Below are positions 58,136 through 64,000 of a stretch of DNA of 64,000 nucleotides, one piece after another. The DNA comes from Gemmata massiliana (lineage in GTDB: Bacteria; Planctomycetota; Planctomycetia; Gemmatales; Gemmataceae). The stretch lies in NCBI RefSeq assembly GCF_901538265.1, contig NZ_LR593886.1:3208843-3272842 (forward strand), in the 5' to 3' direction. Numbering within the stretch: the stretch's first letter is position 1; each line of letters begins with the position of its first letter. The notes under the pieces were generated by a model, which had not been told where the DNA came from, made no database searches, and saw only the letters and a list, made by a program, of their open reading frames with translations. A program made the position numbers and the translations under genes.

Positions 58136-58960
58136 TTAAATTTCTGCCACGACGCGACGGATTATGACACGCAGTTTCTTCTCCGCCTCGTTTGCGGTCG
58201 CAATTATCTCTGGAAGGCTTACGGGCTCCAGGGAGTCTGGAAGGCATACATCGGTTATGACGGATATGCCGAATGTGCGCATTTTGGAGTGAGCCGCGAC
58301 GATCACCTCGGGAACCGTAGACATCCCTACCACGTCCGCGCCGATGGCCCGGAGGAACCGGTATTCGGCCCGCGTTTCGAGATTCGGCCCGCTTACCGCG
58401 ACGAACACACCCTGGTGGCACACGATCTGTTCTTCGAGCGCGACCCGGCGGCCGATCTTCAGCAACTCGCGGTCGTAGGGGTAGCACATGTCCGGGAACC
58501 GGTCGCCGAGCCGCTCGTCGTTCGGCCCGATCAGGGGGTTGTCGCCGAGCAGGTTGATGTGGTCCTCGATGAGCATGATGTCCCCGCGGCCCCACTGCGG
58601 GTTCATCCCGCCGCAGGCGTTGCTCACGACGAGTGCGCCGGCCCCGAGCGCCTTCATCACGCGCACCGGGAACGTGACCTGTTGGAGCGACCACCCCTCG
58701 TAGAAGTGGAACCGCCCCTCCATCACCACGACCTTCTTGCCGGCGAGGGTGCCGCACACGAGTTGCCCTTTGTGGGTGGGCGCGGTCGAGCGCGGGAAGT
58801 GCGGGATCTCCTCGTAGGGAATCACGACGTCCGTCTCCACATCCTCGGCGAACTTGCCCAACCCCGTACCGAGGATGATGCCCGCAGTCGGCGCGTGCTT
58901 CCACTTCGTGTGAACGAACGCGGCGGCTTCCTGAATCTGGTCGTACAGTGCGGTGGACAT
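58136..58960 (-). CDS. Purine nucleoside phosphorylase (PNP family, Asp at the purine-selecting site)
   Basis: A 274-residue class of the trimeric PNP/MTAP family. GGAG is six bases before ATG 58960. Motifs: GIILGTGLG (phosphate loop, 27-35), THKGQLVCG, MEGRFHFYEG, VSNACGGMNP and GPNLETRAEY with MSTVPEV (191-218). Glu199 matches human Glu201. The residue matching human Asn243 is Asp237 (SVITDVCLP), which in related enzymes favours 6-aminopurines. It therefore may use adenosine or methylthioadenosine rather than only inosine/guanosine. The hybrid kinase gene follows after 16 bases. Confidence 0.9.
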   Translation of the reverse strand: MSTALYDQIQEAAAFVHTKWKHAPTAGIILGTGLGKFAEDVETDVVIPYEEIPHFPRSTAPTHKGQLVCGTLAGKKVVVMEGRFHFYEGWSLQQVTFPVRVMKALGAGALVVSNACGGMNPQWGRGDIMLIEDHINLLGDNPLIGPNDERLGDRFPDMCYPYDRELLKIGRRVALEEQIVCHQGVFVAVSGPNLETRAEYRFLRAIGADVVGMSTVPEVIVAAHSKMRTFGISVITDVCLPDSLEPVSLPEIIATANEAEKKLRVIIRRVVAEI

Positions 58961-59216
58961 GGGTGCTCCGGATGAGTGAGATCGGGTGTTGTTGTACGAT
59001 CCCCCGCGCGCTTCTCGCAACCCGCTAAAGGTGCGTGCTTCAGCGCGATGAATTTCGGGCGCGAATTGGGTGTAAAGATATTGTTCGCGTGTTCAGTATA
59101 TGGTATTGTGCCGAGAAGTTGTTTGCCACCGCGAACGAGTGGGAGATGAGGCGGGTCCGTTGTTCGGCTAAACCCGCGATTGTTGCGGGAGCATCTTTGA
59201 ACGTGCGGAGCCACCC

Positions 59217-60014
59217 ATGAGTTCTTTGACCCGCGTCCGCGTCGTTGCTCGGTGGAGAGAGGGGCGCGCTTCTCACGAAGAAGTATTAGCCCTGCGTCGG
59301 TTCTTGCCGGACGTCCGGGACCGACCGCTCGTTGAAGTGCTGCGAGAAGTGCAAGCGGTCCCGGATTGGGTGTTGGCAGTGTGCCATCCACTTGAAGCAC
59401 GACGTGTGTGCGAACTCGCCCAGCGCGCGGGCCTGATCGCAATTGTGGAAGACATTCCTGTGGACGGGCTCGGACCGGTGTTCAATGAACAACTGGCAAG
59501 ACACTTGAACCTTACGGCGCTTAGCGTTGGTTCGGGTCGCCAGGGAGCGGTTGGGGAACCCGGTGCATCGTGCGTTTTGGCGTGGTGGACCGTAAGCGTA
59601 TTACCGAGTTTCCATCCGGCTTGGGTCGTCGGAGCCGTTCACGAAGAGGAGCGGAGGAGTGGTCTCAGCCTGGACCGAGTTACGACCCGCGGGTTTATTG
59701 CCGACGAAAACGGCGCCGACATTGCAGTACTCGAAACCGATGAGGTGTCAGACACTTTCGGGACACTGAACCTGTTTCAAGTCACTCCCGAGTATATGGC
59801 CGCACTCGACGGGCTTGGTTACCGATTTCAGTGGAGCAATTGGGCTACCGAGGGCACATTTAGATTCTCGAACCCAAGAGGCGACTGGCTCGTTGAGCTC
59901 GAGCGCGTCTTGTTTCGGTTCGCCCGGCAGATTGCTTCAACTGCCAAATCGGACCGTTTCGCTGACCAACTTCGGTGTTGGGGCGGGTACCGAGAGGCGA
60001 TTACCGAGGAGTAA
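59217..60014 (+). CDS. Orphan protein, 265 residues
   Basis: A soluble protein (MSSLTRVRVVARWREGRASH) with a first alpha/beta half (ALRRFLPDVRDRPLVEVLRE, AVCHPLEARRVCELAQRAGL) and a second half rich in Trp and Phe (VLAWWTVSVLPSFHPAWVVG, YRFQWSNWATEGTFRFSNPR). I recognise no family. AGC and CGGAG lie upstream of the ATG. It has the GC and codon pattern of its neighbours. Confidence 0.6.
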   Translation: MSSLTRVRVVARWREGRASHEEVLALRRFLPDVRDRPLVEVLREVQAVPDWVLAVCHPLEARRVCELAQRAGLIAIVEDIPVDGLGPVFNEQLARHLNLTALSVGSGRQGAVGEPGASCVLAWWTVSVLPSFHPAWVVGAVHEEERRSGLSLDRVTTRGFIADENGADIAVLETDEVSDTFGTLNLFQVTPEYMAALDGLGYRFQWSNWATEGTFRFSNPRGDWLVELERVLFRFARQIASTAKSDRFADQLRCWGGYREAITEE

Positions 60015-60057
60015 CAAGGGCTTTCAGATCGGCCGATTACCGTCTTTGGGATTAAAG

Positions 60058-60438
60058 ATGAAACACCGCCGGCCGGTGGAGGACTTCCGGGTTTCGAGCG
60101 TGGACTGGCAACTGGACAGCGTCGCCCGGCACGTTCAGGGCGGGTTCGATCCGGTTCCGCGGTCGGAGGTTCTGCGCCGGTTCTTTGTGTTCATCGAGTT
60201 CCTCCAACACCACCACATGACGACGCGAACCATCGCGAACAGCGTCGACGACGTGACCGACACCACCGAGTTCCGGAACTCGGATCTCACCGACGACGGG
60301 TTCGAGTTCGTGGCCAAGTACCACGGCAAGTGGTTGAACCGGCTCTGGAAGAGTCGCGGAACGGAAGACGATCGGGCAGTGCTCAACAAGTGGCTTAAGG
60401 CGCACCTCGAACCGCGAGAACCGAAACCAAAGAAATGA
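60058..60438 (+). CDS. Orphan protein, 126 residues
   Basis: MKHRRPVEDFRVSSVDWQLD, then RRFFVFIEFLQHHHMTTRTI, and a basic C-terminus (LKAHLEPREPKPKK). Its mixed charge and length suggest a small helical protein. No motif is recognised. It lies 43 bases after the previous gene and before the repeat region. Confidence 0.55.
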   Translation: MKHRRPVEDFRVSSVDWQLDSVARHVQGGFDPVPRSEVLRRFFVFIEFLQHHHMTTRTIANSVDDVTDTTEFRNSDLTDDGFEFVAKYHGKWLNRLWKSRGTEDDRAVLNKWLKAHLEPREPKPKK

Positions 60439-60511
60439 GCGGAAATAGAGGACTATTCCGCGGGTCGAACCAAGTGAGGAACGGCGATGAACCGCATGCA
60501 ACTCCGGTTCA

Positions 60512-60621
60512 AAATGTTAGCTGAATTGTGGAGCCGTAACAGTTTAACAGGTGGCGGCTTGCGTCGATTTATTGGCTTCGGGCGATCCCGGAAATGTTAG
60601 CAAATGTTAGCAAATGTTAGC
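60512..60621 (+). repeat. AAATGTTAGC: one copy plus a perfect triple tandem
   Basis: Single copy at 60512-60521; three abutting perfect copies at 60592-60601, 60602-60611 and 60612-60621. The single and first tandem copies are exactly 80 bases apart. With a 10-base unit all sites lie on nearly the same face of the DNA. The array is about 100 bases upstream of the GTPase start codon. The same word occurs before the zinc ribbon gene at 36918-37010. An operator array is a plausible reading but not proven. Confidence 0.85.
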
Positions 60622-60718
60622 CGCGCCTGAACCGGTTGATGGGACCGGGCACCCGCATTTCGGCTGGCTCGTACACTGATCTCACATCGCCACCGCGAGA
60701 TTAGGGATCGGAGTAATC

Positions 60719-61714
60719 ATGGCAGTCAATTTGCCGCCGCACTATCACGACGCCGAAGCCCGGTACAAGAAGGCGCAGACACCCGAAGACAAGCTCCTCG
60801 CGCTCAAAGAGATGTGGGTGCTCCTGCCCAAACACAAGGCGAGCGAGAAGGTTCAGGCCGAACTCAAGACCAAGATTTCCGAACTCACGGACCAGATCGA
60901 ACAGTCCAAGTTGGGGCCGAAGAAGGCCGCGCCGGGCACGTTCAAGTTCCCGCGCCAGGGGGCCGGACAGGTGGTGTTGCTCGGCCCGCCGAACGCGGGT
61001 AAGTCGCAACTAATTACGAAGCTCACGAAGGCGACGCCGGCGGTGGCCCCGTACCCGTTCACGACGCGCGAACCGGCGCCGGGGATGATGGATTACGAGG
61101 ACGTCCGCGTGCAGTTGATCGACCTGCCGCCGATCACCGCGGACCATTACGAGACCTTCGTCACGGACATCACGCGCGCCGCGGACGCCGCGCTGTTGTT
61201 CCTCGACCTCGCGGACGACGACGGCCCGGCCGCGACACGAGCCGCCATCGATCGACTGAAACTCGCGCGCCGCGAACTCGTGCCCCCGGGCAGCCCGCCG
61301 ATCGATGACCCCGCGGTCTACGCGATCCCGACGCTCCTGGTCGCGAACAAGGGCGACGACGAGGCCGCCGACATTCGACTGGAGATCGCGCGCGAGGAGT
61401 TCGGCACACAGTTCCCGCTTTTGGTCGTTTCGAGCGAGCGCGGCGACGGTTTGGAAGAACTCCGCAAGGCGATTTACGACGCGCTCGGTGTGATGCGGAT
61501 TTATACGAAGCAACCGGGCAAGCCGGCGGACATGACCAGTCCGTTCACGCCGCCCATTGGCTCAACGGTCGCGGAACTGGCTGGCAAGGTCCACCGCGAC
61601 CTCGAAGACACGGTGAAGTCGGCCCGCGTGTGGGGCACCGCGGTCCACGACGGCCAGACCGTTGGTCGCGACCACGTGCTGCACGACAAGGACGTGGTCG
61701 AGCTGCACACGTGA
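60719..61714 (+). CDS. OBG/DRG-like GTPase with TGS domain
   Basis: A 331-residue GTPase. A helical N-terminal region of about 75 residues (AEARYKKAQTPEDKLLALKE) precedes the G domain: G1 GPPNAGKS at 89-96, switch-region PYPFTTREPAPG, G3 IDLPP in place of DxxG (as in many OBG/DRG relatives, DLPG changed), G4 NKGD and G5 VVSSERG. A C-terminal TGS domain is at about 255-331 (GTAVHDGQTVGRDHVLHDKD). Such proteins act in ribosome or stress functions. It is preceded by the AAATGTTAGC array and is followed after 12 bases by an orphan gene. Confidence 0.9.
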   Translation: MAVNLPPHYHDAEARYKKAQTPEDKLLALKEMWVLLPKHKASEKVQAELKTKISELTDQIEQSKLGPKKAAPGTFKFPRQGAGQVVLLGPPNAGKSQLITKLTKATPAVAPYPFTTREPAPGMMDYEDVRVQLIDLPPITADHYETFVTDITRAADAALLFLDLADDDGPAATRAAIDRLKLARRELVPPGSPPIDDPAVYAIPTLLVANKGDDEAADIRLEIAREEFGTQFPLLVVSSERGDGLEELRKAIYDALGVMRIYTKQPGKPADMTSPFTPPIGSTVAELAGKVHRDLEDTVKSARVWGTAVHDGQTVGRDHVLHDKDVVELHT

Positions 61715-61726
61715 GGTGAGACGCGC

Positions 61727-62305
61727 ATGGAAACGATCGATCGCGATCACATTTTGGAGGCGACCCGGTCTCATGGGGCTGGGATGTTCAATCGACTCGT
61801 TCGTTCGGCTTCGGAGCTTGATCGGCCACAACGGTTGCGGTACTGGGAAGAACAGTTTTTTCTCCGGTTGGCTGAACAAGCGTGTGTGGAGGGGATGGAT
61901 TTTCTCGAGTTCGTCGCGATCTTTGCTCGGGCTGAGTTAATGCCAGAAGTGGCGCCGCAGAAACAGGTTCCAGAAGTTGAAGAGCTGTTTCGGTATCTCG
62001 AACGGAGACGCACGCAGCTTTCTAATGGACTCATCACGTCGGTTGAATGGGCGAATCTGTTGTTCATGCACTGTTGCGTTTATCCCCCGCGCATTGAGCT
62101 TACAGTGCAAATTGTGGAGCCGCTAACAGTAGTAGCCCGACGCGCACTTCACGACGCCATTGAAGAGCGGCTGCTACCCGAGTATCGAGCTTTTCCTGTA
62201 AACAGTGTTTGTCGAACCCCGGTGGAATGGAGCGCGGCAGCCGAGCGCGAGACTGCGATGAACCGCGCATGGGCCGAACTGTTCAGGCGCGCGTTGGCGG
62301 AATGA
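61727..62305 (+). CDS. Orphan protein, 192 residues
   Basis: A mostly helical soluble protein (METIDRDHILEATRSHGAGM, FLRLAEQACVEGMDFLEFVA, VEELFRYLERRRTQLSNGLI). Cysteines occur in FMHCCVYPPRIEL. No family recognised. It follows the GTPase gene closely and is followed after 50 bases by the PSP1 gene, so it may belong to one operon. Confidence 0.62.
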   Translation: METIDRDHILEATRSHGAGMFNRLVRSASELDRPQRLRYWEEQFFLRLAEQACVEGMDFLEFVAIFARAELMPEVAPQKQVPEVEELFRYLERRRTQLSNGLITSVEWANLLFMHCCVYPPRIELTVQIVEPLTVVARRALHDAIEERLLPEYRAFPVNSVCRTPVEWSAAAERETAMNRAWAELFRRALAE

Positions 62306-62355
62306 GGGGAGACGGCCGAGTTGCATCTTTGAGTGATTCCTACGAAGATATCTTC

Positions 62356-63180
62356 ATGACTCCAACCACTGCACCGCCGACACCTTACCTCGTGCGGCAC
62401 GGGTCGATGCGGTTCGTCGGCGCGTTCACCGCACCCGAGAGCGCGACCGTGCGCCGCGGGGACGTGGCCATTCTGCGCACCGAGCGCGGGCTGGAGAGCG
62501 GCGAGGTGCTGTGTCCGGCTACACCGCAGGCGCTCGCCGCGATCCCCGAACCGACCCGCGGGGAACTCGTCCGCGTGGCCACGGTCGAGGACCGCGCGAA
62601 GATCGCGCACATTGCGCAGTTGCAAAAGCAGCAGTACGAGACCGGCACGAAGCTCGTGACCCAGCACCGGCTCGTGATGCAGATCGTGGACGTGGAGTAC
62701 ATTTTCGGCGGCGAGCGGCTCGTGTTCTATTTTCTCGCCGAGGGGCGCGTGGACTTCCGCGAACTCGTGAAGAGCATGGCGCGCGAGTTCCATACCCGCA
62801 TCGAGCTCCGCCAGATCGGGGTGCGCGACGAGGCGAAGTTGCTCGCGGACTACGGCGATTGCGGCAAACCAGTGTGCTGCAACACGCACATGGTGGTGAT
62901 GCCGCCGGTCAGCATGCGGATGGCGAAACTGCAAAAGTCCACGCTCGACCCGACGAAGATTTCCGGGCGGTGCGGGCGGCTGAAGTGCTGTCTGCGGTTC
63001 GAGCAGGACGTGTACGAAGAGTTCCAGAAAGAGCTGCCGCCGATCGGGGCGCGCGTGGTCACCGAGAAAGGGCAGGGGAAGGTGCTGGCGCAGGAGATCC
63101 TCGCGCGCCGGCTGCTCGTCGAGTTCGAGGACGGGCGCCGACTGCCCATTGCCGCCGACGAGGTGCTGACAAGGTTGTAA
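62356..63180 (+). CDS. PSP1/RicT-type protein
   Basis: A 274-residue protein of the PSP1 family (YaaT/RicT). The start at 62356 (MTPTTAPPTPYLVRHGSMRF) is preferred to an upstream in-frame start lying in the previous gene. The domain shows EVLCPATPQA, VEYIFGGERLVFYFLAEGRV, DFRELVKSMAREFHTRIELR and the Cys-rich CGKPVCCNTHM and CGRLKCCLRFEQDVYEEFQK, which in RicT relatives bind Fe-S clusters with partner proteins. In Bacillus RicT works with RicA and RicF in RNA maturation; no partner gene is visible here. Confidence 0.9.
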   Translation: MTPTTAPPTPYLVRHGSMRFVGAFTAPESATVRRGDVAILRTERGLESGEVLCPATPQALAAIPEPTRGELVRVATVEDRAKIAHIAQLQKQQYETGTKLVTQHRLVMQIVDVEYIFGGERLVFYFLAEGRVDFRELVKSMAREFHTRIELRQIGVRDEAKLLADYGDCGKPVCCNTHMVVMPPVSMRMAKLQKSTLDPTKISGRCGRLKCCLRFEQDVYEEFQKELPPIGARVVTEKGQGKVLAQEILARRLLVEFEDGRRLPIAADEVLTRL

Positions 63181-63256
63181 GATGGTTTCGCCGGTGAGGA
63201 CCGCGCCCAGCGGGGCTCGCCCCGATTTCATCGGCCGTTAGCCAGCAGGAGAAGCT

Positions 63257-63670
63257 GTGGACCCTCGGATTCTTGAGTTGTGTCGCGAAGACCCGCGGTT
63301 CGCATACGAAGCCTACGAGTTCGTCTGCGACGCGGTCACGTTCACGCAGGACCGGCTCGGCCGCGCCGCGGTGGAGCACGAGGAGGAGAGCGACGACCGG
63401 CACGTGAGCGGCGGGGAACTGCTCAACGGCACGTGCGCGCTCGCGATCCGCGAGTTCGGCATGATGGCCCCGGTCGTGTTCAAGCAGTGGGGCATCCGGA
63501 CCACCGACCACGTCGGCGAGATCGTGTTCAAGCTCATCAAGGTGCAGCGCCTCAGCAAGTCCGACCGCGACGACCCGGACGACTTCCGCGACCTGTTCGA
63601 CCTCGCCCAGGCGCTCCGCGACGGGTTCGAGATCACGCTCGGCGACACGGCCAAGCGCGGGGACCGGTAA
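63257..63670 (+). CDS. Minf_1886-type protein of unknown function
   Basis: A 137-residue protein with GTG start at 63257, preceded by CAGGAG at the proper distance. DPRFAYEAYEFVCDAVTFTQ, then HVSGGELLNGTCALAIREFG and FKQWGIRTTDHVGEIVFKLI, is the conserved pattern of the Minf_1886 family found in planctomycetes and verrucomicrobia. Function unknown; it is an acidic, soluble protein and often single copy. It is on the same strand as the PSP1 and GTPase genes. Confidence 0.88.
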   Translation: MDPRILELCREDPRFAYEAYEFVCDAVTFTQDRLGRAAVEHEEESDDRHVSGGELLNGTCALAIREFGMMAPVVFKQWGIRTTDHVGEIVFKLIKVQRLSKSDRDDPDDFRDLFDLAQALRDGFEITLGDTAKRGDR

Positions 63671-63719
63671 GGAACGCGGCGGGGTTTCGTTTTCCTCTGG
63701 CGAGTTTGTGGCGGGCATT

Positions 63720-64000
63720 ATGGGCAAACGGATTCGACTGATCGTCGCCGCGGTTCTCTTCGTCGGCTGGCTCGGGTGGCTGGGGGCCACAGCGCTCACG
63801 AAGAGCCACGCCCCGGTGGTTTCGCGCGTTCAAGCGGCCAACGCGACCGTGGCGGTCGTGGCCGAGCTGACGAACGGGGAAGACGGACGTGCGGTTCACC
63901 TGATTCGGCAGATACCGCAACTGGGGCCGCAGCCGGTGGCTCTGAACGAAAAGGCCGACCGACCGGCGATCATGGTGAAGGTGGTCGAGTCGCTTAAGGG
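63720..64000 (+). CDS. Membrane-anchored protein, N-terminal part (cut by window edge)
   Basis: Ninety-three residues are visible: MGKRIRLIVAAVLFVGWLGW, LGATAL as one membrane helix or signal, then a soluble stretch (TVAVVAELTNGEDGRAVHLI). No family recognised from this fragment. It begins 49 bases after the Minf_1886-type gene. Confidence 0.6.
   Translation, partial: MGKRIRLIVAAVLFVGWLGWLGATALTKSHAPVVSRVQAANATVAVVAELTNGEDGRAVHLIRQIPQLGPQPVALNEKADRPAIMVKVVESLK

Noticed and set aside
60592-60621. CRISPR-like repeat
   Set aside because: Units are 10 bases, directly adjacent and without spacers; no cas gene is near.

Overview
The window reads as chromosomal DNA of a planctomycete of the Gemmata type. 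The grounds are: high GC with dense genes on both strands; a DUF1559 pseudopilin-like protein with an N-terminal methylation motif and a C-terminal H-x9-DG motif; an ECF sigma factor fused to a membrane-anchored extracellular part; a Ser/Thr kinase with DWG instead of DFG; a TIGR02996-type small protein; a CxxCH protein with HEAT-like repeats; and tandem copies of a CxCC-containing paralog family known to me from Gemmataceae. The genus is an inference. I found no rRNA, tRNA, intact insertion sequence, prophage or CRISPR array.

Layout. 0-5.3 kb: secreted proteins, then a pyrimidine salvage operon (deoA-cdd-upp). 5.3-10.1 kb: treY-treZ for trehalose from alpha-glucan, with a palindromic repeat inserted in frame in treY. 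10.4-19.1 kb: a heme-motif HEAT protein, a secreted orphan, a DUF1559 protein overlapping a lipoprotein, the ECF sigma fusion and a DUF6159 membrane protein. 19.3-27.4 kb: class V aminotransferase, the set moxR-DUF58-transglutaminase-isochorismatase hydrolase, and a four-domain S1 protein. 27.5-34.6 kb: an overlapping envelope operon (YbhN-like, GT2, polytopic protein), a CPBP protease and an FHA-GAF-sigma54 activator. 34.7-42.2 kb: TIGR02996 protein, RluA, zinc ribbon protein, a transposase remnant, a tandem array of three paralogs plus a decayed fourth, and a kinase-PAS protein. 42.3-50.9 kb: Ntn hydrolase, GNAT, EamA-like half transporter, YebC, AraC regulator, PQQ-type propeller and orphan small genes. 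50.9-64 kb: YgiQ radical SAM, a predicted thioester surface protein, mutarotase-like enzyme, hybrid histidine kinase, purine nucleoside phosphorylase, TGS GTPase, PSP1 protein and Minf_1886-type protein.

The most unusual theme is repeat DNA acting inside genes. Palindromic elements supply internal residues of TreY, the last residues of the isochorismatase-type hydrolase and the N-terminal tail of a GT2 enzyme. Fragments resembling the 3' end of ygiQ are scattered over the 4 kb at 44.7-48.5 kb, and one holds the stop codon of the AraC regulator. Other points for follow-up are the sigma factor whose extracellular protease-like domain has lost its HExxH residues, a purine nucleoside phosphorylase with Asp at the purine-selecting Asn, a Cys/Gln pair predicting a thioester adhesin, and a triple 10-bp tandem repeat (AAATGTTAGC) before a GTPase gene.

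Functions are assigned by motif recognition from the translated sequence; no database search was possible.
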